A stretch of 64,000 bases of DNA from an uncultured Alphaproteobacteria bacterium (GCA_902570155.1 CACFXU010000001.1:274050-338049); one strand, 5' to 3'; shown: positions 9,864 to 20,322, numbered from the stretch's first letter. The notes: a model not told the origin generated them from the letters alone. Numbers and translations are program-made.

Positions 9864-10779
9864 CAAAATACTAGTTGTAAAGCATGGATCACTTGGGGAT
9901 ATTGCATTTTCTATACTTGCCATGGCATCAATTAAGCAATTTTTTAATAATGCCACTATTGACTTGCTCACTGAAGAAAAATACGTAAATTTTTTAAGCA
10001 ATTCAAATTATTTTAATTCGATTTTTAAAGATAATAGAAAAGGAATAATTGATTCACTTAAGGTTTTATTAAAAATTAATCAAAATAAATATGATCTAAT
10101 CATAGATTTACAGAATTCTAAAAGAACAAATAATTATTGGTCATTCTTAAAATTTATTTCAGAAGTAAAAGTTAACGGATCTCGTTCTAATTGTGATATT
10201 CAATATGTAATTCCTCCACAAGGAACTGAATCTCCACAACAAGGTTTATACAATCAACTAAAGTTAATTGGAGTAAATGAAATTAATCAAAATGTAGATT
10301 GGCTTTCCAGAGATATTACGGCAATTAATGAAGATAAAATAATCTTAATGATACCTGGGGTTTCTAAATCAGGTAAGGACAAGCAATGGTCACCAGATAA
10401 ATTTGCAATACTTGCAAGTACTCTAGAAAAAAAAGGATATCATATTTGTGTTATTGGGCAAAAATCAGATAAACAAACAGTAGAAACGATCAATAATGCA
10501 TGTCAGAAGGTTATTGATTTAAGCGATAAATCACCTCCTGAAATTATCTATTCCATTGCTAAAAAAAGTGATTTTATAATTAGTAATGATACTGGCCCAG
10601 GTCATATAGCAGCTCTAAGTAATTCACCTATTCTTTTTTTAGCTAAAGATAATGTTATCTCAAAATCAAACTTATCTGAATATAAAAATGCTCATACAAT
10701 TCTGACCGATACAATGGACTCAATTTCAGTAAAAAAAGTTTTAGATTTTTTACAAGATAGTAAATTAATCAATAAATGA
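9844..10779 (+). CDS. Glycosyltransferase family 9 (heptosyltransferase-like)
   Basis: A 311-residue GT9 protein of the ADP-heptose:LPS heptosyltransferase family. The N terminus ILVVKHGSLGDIAFSILAM is the family signature (KxxxLGDxxxxxP-like), and the C-terminal donor region holds ISNDTGPGHIAALSNSPILFL near 248-268, the usual D-T/S-G-P-x-H motif. It starts 20 nt inside the preceding GT4 gene, so coupling is likely. It converges on a second GT9 gene with a 15-nt tail overlap. A role in inner-core LPS is inferred from the family; the sugar may not be heptose. Confidence 0.88.
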   Translation: MNSSQFNKILVVKHGSLGDIAFSILAMASIKQFFNNATIDLLTEEKYVNFLSNSNYFNSIFKDNRKGIIDSLKVLLKINQNKYDLIIDLQNSKRTNNYWSFLKFISEVKVNGSRSNCDIQYVIPPQGTESPQQGLYNQLKLIGVNEINQNVDWLSRDITAINEDKIILMIPGVSKSGKDKQWSPDKFAILASTLEKKGYHICVIGQKSDKQTVETINNACQKVIDLSDKSPPEIIYSIAKKSDFIISNDTGPGHIAALSNSPILFLAKDNVISKSNLSEYKNAHTILTDTMDSISVKKVLDFLQDSKLINK

Positions 10780-11772
10780 AATTAATTCTTTTTCTAAATT
10801 TTGGTTGTTAGAGAATAGTTTAGTATATTTTTTCTTCCAGGGCGCATATTCTTCTGCAATCATACTTGGAAGATTATCCGAATCATAAATAACACAAAGT
10901 TTCGTTTCAGAAAGTGATGCAATATGTGTGCATCCACATTCAGGTGTAATTACATATGTTGAAGAGTTTATTATTGATGTCCAATTATCAAAATTTAATT
11001 GATTTAAGATTAAAACATTATTTATACTTTTAAGATTTTCAAACTCTTCATTAGTAATAATTTCATATTTTTTAAATATTTCATAGAATACATTTTTTGA
11101 TGTTCCATCAGTTGTCATTACAATATTGATTTTCAAATTTTTAAGATTGTCTAATAGATTAATGAAGTTTTCTTCTGAAAAATATTTATTAATCCATTTT
11201 GAAGATAAATGAATTAAGCATAATTTTTTAGAACTTATTTCTATTTTATTAAATCCTAATTCATTCTTAATCTCTGCAGTATTATTATAACTTAATCCAC
11301 TTTTATTAACTAACTCCATCATAATTTCTGTTTGATGAATTGGGATTTTTTTGGAATATCTTAATTGGCGATCAATTATTAAGCAGTGAGTAAAAAAGAT
11401 TTTACCCAAAATTCTATCAAAAAATTTACTCATATAATTATTTTTGTATCGAGATTTAAAAATTAACAATGACTTTATTTTACTTTTAGAAAAAATTGAT
11501 ATTAATATACTGAATAGACCAGGACTAAATGTGAAAACATAATCATAATCTTCATTTCTTAATTTTGAAATTATTTTTAAGACTTGATAAAATTTATTTT
11601 GAAGTAAAAAAATTTTGTTAATAGATTTATAGTTTTTACATATTTTTTGATTTTTTTTAGAACATACAATATCAATTTTACAATCCTGATTAGCTTGTTT
11701 TAGTCCTTGAACAATTGGAAGAGTAAGGATCATATCTCCCATTTTATCGTTTCTAACTAAACAAATTTTCAT
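10765..11772 (-). CDS. Glycosyltransferase family 9 (heptosyltransferase-like), divergent member
   Basis: A 335-residue GT9-type protein beginning CLVRNDKMGDMILTLPIVQGL, the family's N-terminal signature. The donor-site motif is ITPECGCTHIASLSETKLCVIY near residue 280. The D-T/S-G-P-x-H pattern is changed to PECGCTH here, so activity or donor choice may differ. It is convergent with the GT9 gene at 9844 and divergent from infC about 150 bp away. Together with the two preceding glycosyltransferases it makes a small LPS-type gene group. Confidence 0.82.
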   Translation of the reverse strand: MKICLVRNDKMGDMILTLPIVQGLKQANQDCKIDIVCSKKNQKICKNYKSINKIFLLQNKFYQVLKIISKLRNEDYDYVFTFSPGLFSILISIFSKSKIKSLLIFKSRYKNNYMSKFFDRILGKIFFTHCLIIDRQLRYSKKIPIHQTEIMMELVNKSGLSYNNTAEIKNELGFNKIEISSKKLCLIHLSSKWINKYFSEENFINLLDNLKNLKINIVMTTDGTSKNVFYEIFKKYEIITNEEFENLKSINNVLILNQLNFDNWTSIINSSTYVITPECGCTHIASLSETKLCVIYDSDNLPSMIAEEYAPWKKKYTKLFSNNQNLEKELISFID

Positions 11773-11823
11773 AAAGTGTATTTAATAACTTAAAAAACAG
11801 TTTATATTTTTTAAAATCAGCCC

Positions 11824-11851
11824 TTGAATTTAAATTCATTTGAGATTATAT
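11824..11851 (+). promoter_or_regulatory. Candidate promoter for infC-rpmI-rplT
   Basis: TTGAAT (11824-11829) and TTATAT (11846-11851) are 16 bases apart and about 75-80 bases upstream of infC. A perfect short inverted repeat GCTATT-AAAT-AATAGC lies between them and the gene at 11890-11905, within the presumed leader. This is position and consensus evidence only. Confidence 0.33.
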
Positions 11852-11928
11852 CCTAACAAAACATGACAAAAGACCTAATTTCCTAATATGCTATTAAATA
11901 ATAGCTTTAACTCAATCTCTATATAATT

Positions 11929-12468
11929 TTGGCTGTAAATTTCAAAACAAAGAAAGATACTGGTCCAAGAATCAATGAGCAGATTACTGCAAGTGAAGTC
12001 AGACTAATATCTAGTACTGGCAAACAAATGGGGATCCTAAGCATTCGTGAAGCTTTAATTCAAGCAGAAGATGAAGGTTTTGATTTAGTAGAAGTGTCTC
12101 CTGAAGCTAATCCACCAGTTTGTAAAATTATAGATTATGGAAAATTAAAATATAGAGAGCAAAAAAGTAAGAAAGAAGCAAAAAAGAAACAAAAAACAAT
12201 TGAAGTTAAAGAGATTAAAATGAGACCTGGCATTGATACCCACGATTACAATGTTAAAATTAAAGCACTTTCAAAGTTTATAGGTGGTGGTAATAAAGTT
12301 AAAGTCTCTATGCGTTTCAGAGGACGTGAAATGGAACATCAAAATTTAGGCTTTGATCTTCTAAAAAAACTAACTTCAGAAGTTGAAGAATATGCAAAAG
12401 TTGAAGTAGCTCCTAAGTTTGAGGGAAGACAGATAATGATGATACTTGTTCCTCAAGTTGCTAAATAA
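11929..12468 (+). CDS. infC: Translation initiation factor IF-3
   Basis: IF-3 binds the 30S subunit, prevents premature 50S joining and checks start-codon pairing. The 179-residue product has the N-domain signature GPRINEQITASEVRLI, a lysine-rich linker near residues 80-92 (KSKKEAKKKQK) and the C-domain MRFRGREMEH. There is no ATG near the proper N terminus. The reading frame offers ATT at 11926, TTG at 11929, then GCT. AUU is the famous self-regulating start of E. coli infC, so true initiation may be at ATT or TTG. No clear Shine-Dalgarno precedes either. It leads the classic infC-rpmI-rplT operon. Confidence 0.96.
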   Translation: MAVNFKTKKDTGPRINEQITASEVRLISSTGKQMGILSIREALIQAEDEGFDLVEVSPEANPPVCKIIDYGKLKYREQKSKKEAKKKQKTIEVKEIKMRPGIDTHDYNVKIKALSKFIGGGNKVKVSMRFRGREMEHQNLGFDLLKKLTSEVEEYAKVEVAPKFEGRQIMMILVPQVAK

Positions 12469-12522
12469 TTCTAGATATTGCAAAATACTCAATTATCAGT
12501 ATAAGCCATCAAAACTTGTTAT

Positions 12523-12538
12523 GGCCTGCAGGGCAGCC
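12523..12538 (+). promoter_or_regulatory. GC-rich hairpin in the infC-rpmI intergenic leader
   Basis: GGC(C)TGC - AGG - GCAGCC folds as a six-base-pair stem with one bulged C. It is conspicuous in AT-rich surroundings and lies about 30 bases ahead of rpmI. There is no T-run after it, so it is not a standard terminator. The position matches where L20-type autoregulatory leaders occur in other bacteria, but I do not recognise a specific L20-binding fold. Confidence 0.35.
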
Positions 12539-12570
12539 TAACGGTTAAACTTATAATATAGGAGATAGTA

Positions 12571-12771
12571 ATGCCCAAGCTTAAAACTAAGAGTAGTTTA
12601 AAAAAAAGATTTTCTAGAACAGGTACTGGTAAAATTAAATTTAAACCTGCTGGAAAGAGACATGGAATGAGTAAACGTTCCAATAAATTTATTCGTAACA
12701 CTAAAAGATCTGCAATTATGTCACCAGGTGACTCTGCTTTGATTGATCATATGTTACCATACAACAAGTAA
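12571..12771 (+). CDS. rpmI: 50S ribosomal protein L35
   Basis: A 66-residue basic ribosomal protein of the large subunit. It begins [14 protein letters not shown] and has [14 protein letters not shown] mid-protein, as in the L35 family, and the length is normal. The Shine-Dalgarno-like GGAGAT lies 6-7 bases before the ATG. It is second in the infC-rpmI-rplT operon, with rplT starting 10 bases after its stop. Confidence 0.97.
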   Translation: MPKLKTKSSLKKRFSRTGTGKIKFKPAGKRHGMSKRSNKFIRNTKRSAIMSPGDSALIDHMLPYNK

Positions 12772-12781
12772 GGGGATATCA

Positions 12782-13135
12782 ATGGCAAGAGTATCACGAG
12801 GTGTTACAGCAAGAGCTAGACACAAAAAAGTAATTAAAAGAGCAAAAGGTTATTACGGTAGAAGAAAAAATGTTTTTCGAGTTGCTGTGCAAGCTGTCGA
12901 AAGAGGCATGCAATATGCTTATAGAGATCGTAAAAAAAGAAAAAGTGATTTTAGGGGTTTATGGATTCAAAGAATCAATGCTGGTGTTCGACTTCATGGT
13001 TTAACATATTCGCAATTTATATCTGGTCTTAAAAAATCATCTATTGAAATAGATAGAAAGATTTTAGCGGATCTTGCAGTTAACCAGCCAGAAGCTTTTA
13101 AAGCTTTAGTTGATAAAGCTCAATCTGCTAGATAA
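12782..13135 (+). CDS. rplT: 50S ribosomal protein L20
   Basis: L20 is an early-assembly 23S rRNA-binding protein and, in many bacteria, a repressor of its own operon. The 117-residue product begins [28 protein letters not shown], the L20 signature. The start is taken at 12782 because it follows an AAGGGGA ribosome binding site and gives the family's normal length. An in-frame ATG at 12743 would add 13 residues overlapping rpmI that are not part of L20. Confidence 0.97.
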   Translation: MARVSRGVTARARHKKVIKRAKGYYGRRKNVFRVAVQAVERGMQYAYRDRKKRKSDFRGLWIQRINAGVRLHGLTYSQFISGLKKSSIEIDRKILADLAVNQPEAFKALVDKAQSAR

Positions 13136-13164
13136 TTTTAATTAATAAAATATAATAGATATTG

Positions 13165-14223
13165 ATGGCATTTGCTGAAAATAAAATTGATGTTCTAAAA
13201 AAAATCAAAGCTTCAAAATCCTTTGAAGATTTAGAAAAACTTCGATTATATTATTTAGGTAAAAAAGGATTAATACCTGAAGCTCTAAAAGGATTAGGCT
13301 CTTTGTCGATTGAAGAAAAAAAATCGAAAGGACAGGAATTAAATATTATTAAAAAAGAAATTGAAGAAGGTATTAAAAACCAAAGAATTGAAATTGAAAA
13401 TATTGAAATTTCAAACAGGATTAACTTAGAATCAATTGATGTTACTTTACCACCTAATATTTCTGAAAAAGGAAAAATACACCCAATTAGTCAAACAATA
13501 TTTAATATTATAGAAATTTTTGGAAATTTAAATTATGCAGTGGAAACAGGTCCAGATATAGAAACAGATTTTAATAATTTTACAGCTTTAAATATACCAG
13601 AACATCACCCAGCAAGAGAAATGCAGGATACTTTTTATGTTCAGGATAACGGAGACAAAAATGTTCTTCGCACCCACACTAGCCCTGTTCAAGTGAGAAC
13701 TATGCTCAACACAAAACCACCTATTAAAATTATTGTGCCTGGCAGAACTTATAGAAGTGACTCAGATGCTACACATGCTCCTATGTTTCATCAGGTAGAA
13801 GGTTTAGTCGTTGATACAAGTTCTACTATGGTTGATTTAAAATCAACACTCGTTTCATTCTTAGAAGAATTTTTCGAAGTAAAAAACTTACAATACCGTT
13901 TTCGCCCTAGTTACTTTCCTTTTACTGAGCCTAGTGCAGAAATGGATGTAGCTTATACCAAAGTAAATAATAAAATAAAAATTGGTGAAGGAGATAAATG
14001 GTTAGAAATATTGGGTTGTGGAATGGTCAATCCTATTGTTTTAGATAATTGTAATATTGATTCAAAACAGTATCAGGGTTTTGCTTTTGGTATGGGAATT
14101 GAGCGTTTGTCGATGCTTAAATATGGTATTACAGATTTAAGAAGTTTTTTTGATCCAAATTATAGATGGCTGGATCATTATGGTTTTAGTATTTTGGATA
14201 ACCAAACACGATCAGGACTATAA
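13165..14223 (+). CDS. pheS: Phenylalanyl-tRNA synthetase alpha subunit
   Basis: The catalytic subunit of the (alpha-beta)2 enzyme charges tRNA-Phe. The 352-residue product has an N-terminal coiled-coil arm (residues about 1-85). The class II catalytic core follows: motif 2 near GRTYRSDSDATHAPMFHQVEG and motif 3 as FGMGIERLSMLKYG near residue 315. The start is set at ATG 13165; a TTG codon directly before it is also in frame but unlikely. pheT begins on the base right after the stop, so the subunits are co-translated. Confidence 0.97.
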   Translation: MAFAENKIDVLKKIKASKSFEDLEKLRLYYLGKKGLIPEALKGLGSLSIEEKKSKGQELNIIKKEIEEGIKNQRIEIENIEISNRINLESIDVTLPPNISEKGKIHPISQTIFNIIEIFGNLNYAVETGPDIETDFNNFTALNIPEHHPAREMQDTFYVQDNGDKNVLRTHTSPVQVRTMLNTKPPIKIIVPGRTYRSDSDATHAPMFHQVEGLVVDTSSTMVDLKSTLVSFLEEFFEVKNLQYRFRPSYFPFTEPSAEMDVAYTKVNNKIKIGEGDKWLEILGCGMVNPIVLDNCNIDSKQYQGFAFGMGIERLSMLKYGITDLRSFFDPNYRWLDHYGFSILDNQTRSGL

Positions 14224-16614
14224 ATGAAATTTACACTAGACTGGCTAAAAGATCATTTAGATACTTCTGAAAATTTAAATACCATAACAGATACTTTAAC
14301 CAATATTGGTTTAGAGATTGAAAGTGTAGAAGATAAATCAGAAATATTTAAGAATTTTACAGTAGCTAAAGTTTTAAAAGCAGAAAAACATCCTGATGCC
14401 GATAAGCTTAAAGTATGTCAGGTTGAAACAATAAATGGAAATTTTCAAGTTGTGTGTGGTGCTCCAAATGCAAGAGAAGGCATGCTTGGAATTTTTGCAC
14501 CAGAAAATAGTTACATTCCTGGAACTGACTTACATTTAAAAAAAACCAAAATAAGAGGAGTTGAGTCTTGCGGAATGCTTGTATCAGAAAGAGAGATGGG
14601 TATTTCTAATGAACACGATGGAATTATTGAAATAAAAGATAATTATAAAATTGGTGATTTGTTTAGTAAAATCTTTAAAATAGATGAACCTGTTATTGAA
14701 ATTAATTTAACACCAAATAGATCTGACTGTTTATCGGTCAGAGGTATTGCAAGAGATTTAGCAGCAGCAGGAATTGGTAAATTAAAAGACATAATTTATA
14801 AAAAAGTTAAAGAATCATTTAAAAGCCCAATTACGTGGAAAAAAGAATTTCAAAATAATAATCTATGTCCTGGAGTAGCAGGTCGATATTTCAAAAATGT
14901 CAAAAATGTAGAAAGCCCTAAATGGCTTCAAGATAGATTAACTGCAATCGGATTAAGACCCATTTCAGCTCTTGTTGACATTACAAATTATATTACCTTT
15001 GACTTAGGAAGACCACTTCATGTTTACGATGCTGATAAAGTAACAGGCAATTTAACAATGCGATTAGCCAATAAAAACGAGAAATGTTTAGCATTAAATG
15101 AAGTTAATTATCAATGTGACAGTGATATGATTGTAATTTCTGATGATGAAAATAAACTTCATGGAATTGGTGGGGTCATGGGCGGCCTTGATAGTGGTTG
15201 TAGTATGGAGACCAAAAATGTTTTTCTAGAAGTTGCTTTATTTGATCCGGTTTCTGTCACTAAAACTGGAAGAAAACTAAATCTTCAAAGTGATGCACGT
15301 TACCGTTTTGAAAGAGGGATAGATACTGACTCCATCTATTGGGGTGTAGATGCTGCAACTCAAATGATTTTAGAATTATGTGGAGGTGAAGTTGGCGAGT
15401 TCGTTTCTTCAGAAATTAATATAGAAAAAAGTAAACCATTTATGTTTGATACAAATAAAGTGAAGACTTTTGGTGGAATAGAAATCAATAATGAGGAACA
15501 AGAAAAAATTTTAGTTTCACTTGGTTTTTCTGTTAATAAAAAAAAATCAAAATTTGAAATTCAAAGCCCTACTTTTAGACCAGATATTTTTGGTGAGGCA
15601 GATATAGTAGAGGAAATAATTAGAATTTATGGTTATAATAAAATTCCTCTTAAAAAAGTAACTAATCAAGAAGAAAAAAAGCAGATTTTAAATACCAAAA
15701 CAAAAACTTTTTATAAAAGTAAAAAAATTATGGCTCTGAATGGATATTCTGAAGTTGTAACCTGGTCGTTTATGGATGAAAATAATGCAAAAATTTTATC
15801 TGATGAAATAATTAGTTTAAAAAATCCTATAAGTACCGATTTAAATACGATGAGACCATCTACGCTTCCAAATTTATTAGATGCAATCAATCAAAATAAA
15901 TCTAGAATGTATCTAAGAGCAAAAATATTTGAAGTAGGTCCAAACTTTTCTAAATCACTACCTGACCAACAAGAAAATGTTGCCACTGCTATAGCTTATG
16001 GCCCATCTGATGGACAAAATTGGTTATCAAATAAAAAAAATATTGATGTTTTTAGTATAAAGGCCGATTTATTTTCTATTTTAGCTGATTTAAATGTACC
16101 TACAGATAATTTGCTATATGAAAAATTAGAAGGTAAAATTTATCATCCTGGCAAATCATCTTCTTTGAGGCTTGGTAAAAACAAAATAGCTAATTTTGGA
16201 GAATTACATCCAGTTCTATTAAAAACAATGGATGTTAATTTCAAGGTATATGGTTTTGAAATATATTTGGAGAATATTTCACAATTTCAAGAGAATAAAT
16301 CTTCTTCAAAAGGAGGTTTTACTAACAATCCCTATCAAATGGTTGAAAGAGACTTTGCCTTTCTTTTCCCAAAAGAAGTAAAGGCTGGTGAGATAATTAA
16401 AAAAGTAAAAAAAATAGATAAAAATATAATTCAAAACGTAACGATATTTGATGTTTATGATGGAGATAAACTTCCAGAAAATAAAAAAAGTATTGCTTTT
16501 AGGGTTTTACTTCAACCTCAAGATAAAACATTCAATGATCAAGAAATTGAGGAATTATCAAACAAAATAATAGACGAAATATCCAAATCGCTTAATGCTT
16601 CTATAAGAAACTAA
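14224..16614 (+). CDS. pheT: Phenylalanyl-tRNA synthetase beta subunit
   Basis: The large subunit of PheRS carries tRNA-binding and editing domains. Its 796 residues include the N-terminal EMAP/OB-type tRNA-binding domain ([21 protein letters not shown] near 48-68), the B3/B4 editing region ([13 protein letters not shown], then GGVMGGLDS near 318) and the C-terminal ferredoxin-fold anticodon-binding domain ([13 protein letters not shown] near 705). Length is normal. It abuts pheS, and its TAA overlaps the lepA ATG by one base. Confidence 0.97.
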   Translation: MKFTLDWLKDHLDTSENLNTITDTLTNIGLEIESVEDKSEIFKNFTVAKVLKAEKHPDADKLKVCQVETINGNFQVVCGAPNAREGMLGIFAPENSYIPGTDLHLKKTKIRGVESCGMLVSEREMGISNEHDGIIEIKDNYKIGDLFSKIFKIDEPVIEINLTPNRSDCLSVRGIARDLAAAGIGKLKDIIYKKVKESFKSPITWKKEFQNNNLCPGVAGRYFKNVKNVESPKWLQDRLTAIGLRPISALVDITNYITFDLGRPLHVYDADKVTGNLTMRLANKNEKCLALNEVNYQCDSDMIVISDDENKLHGIGGVMGGLDSGCSMETKNVFLEVALFDPVSVTKTGRKLNLQSDARYRFERGIDTDSIYWGVDAATQMILELCGGEVGEFVSSEINIEKSKPFMFDTNKVKTFGGIEINNEEQEKILVSLGFSVNKKKSKFEIQSPTFRPDIFGEADIVEEIIRIYGYNKIPLKKVTNQEEKKQILNTKTKTFYKSKKIMALNGYSEVVTWSFMDENNAKILSDEIISLKNPISTDLNTMRPSTLPNLLDAINQNKSRMYLRAKIFEVGPNFSKSLPDQQENVATAIAYGPSDGQNWLSNKKNIDVFSIKADLFSILADLNVPTDNLLYEKLEGKIYHPGKSSSLRLGKNKIANFGELHPVLLKTMDVNFKVYGFEIYLENISQFQENKSSSKGGFTNNPYQMVERDFAFLFPKEVKAGEIIKKVKKIDKNIIQNVTIFDVYDGDKLPENKKSIAFRVLLQPQDKTFNDQEIEELSNKIIDEISKSLNASIRN

Positions 16615-18416
16615 TGACAGAACTTAGTTCTATTCGTAATTTCTCAATTGTTGCTCACATAGATCATGGAAAATCAACTTTAGCCGATAGACTAATACAA
16701 TTTTGTGGAGGTTTAACCGATAGAGAGATGAAAGAGCAGGTTCTAGATTCAATGGAATTAGAAAGAGAAAGAGGCATTACAATAAAAGCTCAAACAGTTA
16801 GACTTTCTTACAAATCAAATGATGGAAAGACTTATATACTTAATATTATGGACACCCCAGGTCATGTAGATTTCTCATATGAGGTATCAAGATCTTTAGC
16901 AGCGTGCGAAGGGTCCTTATTAATTGTTGATTCTACACAGGGTGTTGAGGCACAAACATTAGCTAATGCGTATCAGGCGATTAATAATGATCATGAAATT
17001 TTACCTGTCCTAAATAAAATTGATCTTCCCTCTTCTGAACCAGATAAAATAAAATCACAAATTGAAGATGTGCTTGGTATTGAAACAGTTAATGCTTCTC
17101 TTGTTTCGGCAAAAACAGGTGTAGGCATAGAAGATTTATTAAATAAAATCATAAATCTTCTACCTTCTCCATCGGGTGAAATAAGTAAAGAATTGAAATG
17201 TATGTTAGTTGATAGTTGGTATGATAGTTATCTTGGTGTTGTAGTACTTGTTAGAGTTATAAATGGAGAGCTAAAAAAAGGTCAAAAAATCAGATTTATG
17301 GCAACAGGCGCCACATACACCGTTGATAGAGTAGGTATATTTTCTCCTAAGGCAACTGAAGTTGATACACTTGGTCCTGGAGAAATTGGATTTATCAATT
17401 CTGGTATTAAAAGTGTTTCTGATTGTAAAGTTGGAGACACAATAACAGATGATAAACTTCCAACTGAAGAAGTTCTTCCAGGTTTTAAACCATCCCAACC
17501 GGTTGTTTTTTGTGGAATGTTTCCAGTTGATTCAGATGACTATGAACATATGCGTGATAGTATGGCAAAGCTTGCATTGAATGACTCAAGTTTTTCTTAC
17601 GAACCAGAAGTTAGCCCAGCATTAGGTTATGGTTTCCGATGCGGTTTCTTAGGCTTACTACATTTAGAAATTATTAGAGATCGTTTTGAAAGAGAATTTA
17701 ATTTAGAGCTTGTAACTACTGCTCCATCGGTTGTTTATAAAATTTTGATGAAAGATGGATCTACTATAAACCTTCATAATCCTACAGACATGCCAGATCC
17801 GGTAAAAATAGAAAATATTTCAGAGCCTTGGATAAAAGCAACAATAATTGTTCCTGAAGAATTTTTAGGATCAGTATTAGAGTTATGTACATCAAAAAGA
17901 GGTAAACAGCTAAATATGAGCTACGCAGGAAATAGACCATTAGTTGAATATAAATTACCACTAAACGAAGTAGTCTTTGATTTTTATGATAGATTGAAAT
18001 CAATTACAAAAGGATATGCAAGTTTTGATTATGAAATTACAGGATATGAGGTCAATAATTTGGTGAAAGTTGGAATACTTATAAACGGCGATCCTGTCGA
18101 TGCACTTTCATTGATAGTTCATAAAGAAAGATCTGAACAAAGAGGAAGAGCACTTTGTGAAAGATTAAAAGATTTAATTCCAAGACAACAATTTAAAGTT
18201 GCAATTCAGGCGGCTATAGGTGGAAAAGTTATTGCTCGTGAAACAGTAGCTTCATTTAGAAAAGATGTTACTCAAAAATTGTATGGGGGCGATGTTACAA
18301 GAAAAAACAAACTTTTAGAAAAACAGAAAAAAGGTAAAAAGAGGATGAGACAGTTTGGAAAAATTGATATACCTCAAAATACTTTTCTAAATGCTTTAAA
18401 AATGAGTGACAAATAA
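16614..18416 (+). CDS. lepA: Elongation factor 4 (LepA), ribosome-associated GTPase
   Basis: LepA is an EF-G-like GTPase implicated in ribosome back-translocation and initiation or biogenesis. Its 600 residues show the G1 motif [13 protein letters not shown] near 14-26, G3 DTPGHVDF near 80 and G4 NKID near 134. The LepA-specific C-terminal domain ends with [15 protein letters not shown] and [11 protein letters not shown]. It is the last gene of the pheST-lepA run. A 95-bp gap with no good terminator hairpin separates it from the convergent polysaccharide operon. Confidence 0.97.
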   Translation: MTELSSIRNFSIVAHIDHGKSTLADRLIQFCGGLTDREMKEQVLDSMELERERGITIKAQTVRLSYKSNDGKTYILNIMDTPGHVDFSYEVSRSLAACEGSLLIVDSTQGVEAQTLANAYQAINNDHEILPVLNKIDLPSSEPDKIKSQIEDVLGIETVNASLVSAKTGVGIEDLLNKIINLLPSPSGEISKELKCMLVDSWYDSYLGVVVLVRVINGELKKGQKIRFMATGATYTVDRVGIFSPKATEVDTLGPGEIGFINSGIKSVSDCKVGDTITDDKLPTEEVLPGFKPSQPVVFCGMFPVDSDDYEHMRDSMAKLALNDSSFSYEPEVSPALGYGFRCGFLGLLHLEIIRDRFEREFNLELVTTAPSVVYKILMKDGSTINLHNPTDMPDPVKIENISEPWIKATIIVPEEFLGSVLELCTSKRGKQLNMSYAGNRPLVEYKLPLNEVVFDFYDRLKSITKGYASFDYEITGYEVNNLVKVGILINGDPVDALSLIVHKERSEQRGRALCERLKDLIPRQQFKVAIQAAIGGKVIARETVASFRKDVTQKLYGGDVTRKNKLLEKQKKGKKRMRQFGKIDIPQNTFLNALKMSDK

Positions 18417-18511
18417 TTTGGAAATCAACTTTCTAAAAGTCTTTTTATCACACTTTTCATAATAGATATAAATTAAGAGATTGAATTATTAGCTTATAAA
18501 AATTTAAATTC

Positions 18512-19888
18512 TTAATATTTTTTTCTGTTTAAAAATATATTTAAATCTTCTGGAGTTCCTAGCCCCCACATTTTATCAACTTTATATATCTTAATCTTTT
18601 TACCATCTTTAATTGCTTCATTATATACGGGGCATACATAATATTCATTATTTGTAGTAATTTTTTTTTCTATCATATTTTCACAATATTTTACATATTC
18701 TGAACCTTTATTCCAAAAATATATTCCAACAGTTGCATTATTAGATATTGGATTCTTTTCTGCTACTTCCAATACTTCATTTTTATTATTTGTTTTTGCA
18801 AAAGACCATCTTGGATGAGTTGCTGGAAAAGTCAATATGCCGCCATCAATTTTACTAGATGTAAAATAATACATAGTTTTTATTGGATTCCATTCAACAT
18901 ATTGATCTGAATTGGCAATTAAAAGTTGATTATTATTATTAATAAATTTTTTAGCCAATAAAGTTGTGCAAGCTGCACCATTAGTTAATCCATCAACTTC
19001 AACAACTTGGTAATTTTTTGATATTAATTTAAGCATTGAGTCTACATTATATTTCTCTCTATGTTCCTTTTGAACAATAAATATAAAATTTGCCTCAATG
19101 CCCAAGTTTTCTACAACAACTTGTATCATTGGTTTACCCTCAACTTCAATAAGTGGTTTTGGAAAAGTATATCCAGCATCTTTGAATCTTGAGCCTAGTC
19201 CTGCCATGGGTATAAGTACATTAAGTTTATCTGAAACCCAAATATCTAGACCTTTTTTATTTTTCATAGAATTGATTTCCTTAATTTTATTATAAATATT
19301 TTTTTTATTTACATCAGATAATTTTTCAACAGGAAAAAGTTTAGCTCCAGAATTTAGTGCTGCAATCCTGCCATTTTCAGAGTCTTCCAAAACCAATGTC
19401 TCTCTTGGACTAACTCCATAATAAATCATGCACTTTAAAAAAATTTGTGGATTTGGCTTAATATATTTAACATCTTCATTTGAAATCAAGAACCCAACAA
19501 ATTTTTTTATTTTTAAAATATTTAAACATTGTACTACTGTATCTTCTATAGCATTTGAAGCTACACTTATAAAATATTTTTTTGATAATTGATTAAATAA
19601 TTCAAAAATTTTTTTGTTAAATTTAATTTCTTTTTTTAAAAGTTTTTTTGTGTATTCTTTTTTGGATTCAATAATTTTAGTAAATTTTTTTTTTGGTAAT
19701 TTTTTTTTTCTATTTAAAATTTCTAGTTTTTTTATTGTAGATAATCCATCATAATTTTTTAAATGTTCATCCCATTCAATAATATATTTTTTGTTTTCTT
19801 TTTCTAATGCTAAATTTAAGGATTTATAATGTATAATTTTTGTATCAACTAATACTCCATCTAAATCAAAAATAATGTGTTTAATCAT
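18512..19888 (-). CDS. Bifunctional HAD phosphatase - sugar nucleotidyltransferase fusion
   Basis: A 458-residue two-domain protein. Residues 1 to about 205 are a HAD hydrolase of the beta-phosphoglucomutase-like type: motif I FDLDGVLVD with Asp8 and Asp10, SVASNA as motif II, a Lys in KPNPQIF, and VLEDSENG as motif IV. Residues about 215-458 are a GalU/RfbA-like nucleotidyltransferase (LIPMAGLGSRF, then FPKPLIEVEGKPMI near 225-245, and ANSDQYVEW near 325). The ATG at 19888 is chosen because it starts exactly at the HAD domain and overlaps the upstream stop in an ATGA. An in-frame codon 45 nt further up lies inside that gene. The likely product is an NDP-activated sugar or polyol for a surface glycan; the substrate is unknown. 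Confidence 0.85.
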   Translation of the reverse strand: MIKHIIFDLDGVLVDTKIIHYKSLNLALEKENKKYIIEWDEHLKNYDGLSTIKKLEILNRKKKLPKKKFTKIIESKKEYTKKLLKKEIKFNKKIFELFNQLSKKYFISVASNAIEDTVVQCLNILKIKKFVGFLISNEDVKYIKPNPQIFLKCMIYYGVSPRETLVLEDSENGRIAALNSGAKLFPVEKLSDVNKKNIYNKIKEINSMKNKKGLDIWVSDKLNVLIPMAGLGSRFKDAGYTFPKPLIEVEGKPMIQVVVENLGIEANFIFIVQKEHREKYNVDSMLKLISKNYQVVEVDGLTNGAACTTLLAKKFINNNNQLLIANSDQYVEWNPIKTMYYFTSSKIDGGILTFPATHPRWSFAKTNNKNEVLEVAEKNPISNNATVGIYFWNKGSEYVKYCENMIEKKITTNNEYYVCPVYNEAIKDGKKIKIYKVDKMWGLGTPEDLNIFLNRKKY

Positions 19889-20322
19889 TTCAAATTTATA
19901 ATTTCCACGTAGTCGGAGCAAATACCTGAACAAGCAGGTAAAACGTTTTTGTCTAGTTTTTCCTTTATAACTGCAATCGAGTTTGAGAATAATCTCTTAT
20001 TTGGATATGTCCACATGTAACCTCTAGATGTTAAAGTTACATCATCATTTTGATGCCAAAAGCAATGAATCTTTGGATGTTTTAGCATTGTATTTAAAGC
20101 TTCCAAATTTTTTGCGTGGCACCATAATTTATTATTTTCTAACCAATTTAAATTCTTTATTTTGTACTGTGGGTTATCGTGTCCTAACCAAAGTTCATTT
20201 TTATAAAAAAAAATATCTATTTCAACATGATAATTCAATAGAGCTTTTTCAATATAATCTGGCCTATTTTCATTTTCTGGTTGAGGTCCGTCTAAGTTAC
20301 CTCTATGCGATATTAATATCAT
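19885..20322 (-). CDS. Glycerophosphodiesterase/PI-PLC-like protein (short)
   Basis: A 145-residue protein starting MILISHRGNLDGP; the HRGN motif is the N-terminal signature of the GDPD/PI-PLC-like TIM-barrel family. Further family-like elements are EIDIFFYKNELWLGHD near residue 53-68 and CHAKNLEAL near 88. Typical GDPDs are about 240 residues, so this is a short form that may be specialised for a surface polymer rather than lipid turnover. It overlaps the GT2 gene upstream and the HAD-nucleotidyltransferase downstream by 4 nt each. Neighbours suggest glycan or teichoic-like polymer metabolism; the substrate is not known. Confidence 0.7.
   Translation of the reverse strand: MILISHRGNLDGPQPENENRPDYIEKALLNYHVEIDIFFYKNELWLGHDNPQYKIKNLNWLENNKLWCHAKNLEALNTMLKHPKIHCFWHQNDDVTLTSRGYMWTYPNKRLFSNSIAVIKEKLDKNVLPACSGICSDYVEIINLK

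Noticed and set aside
12743..12781. Upstream extension of rplT by 13 codons
   Set aside because: It overlaps rpmI, adds residues absent from L20, and the ATG at 12782 has its own AAGGGGA site.
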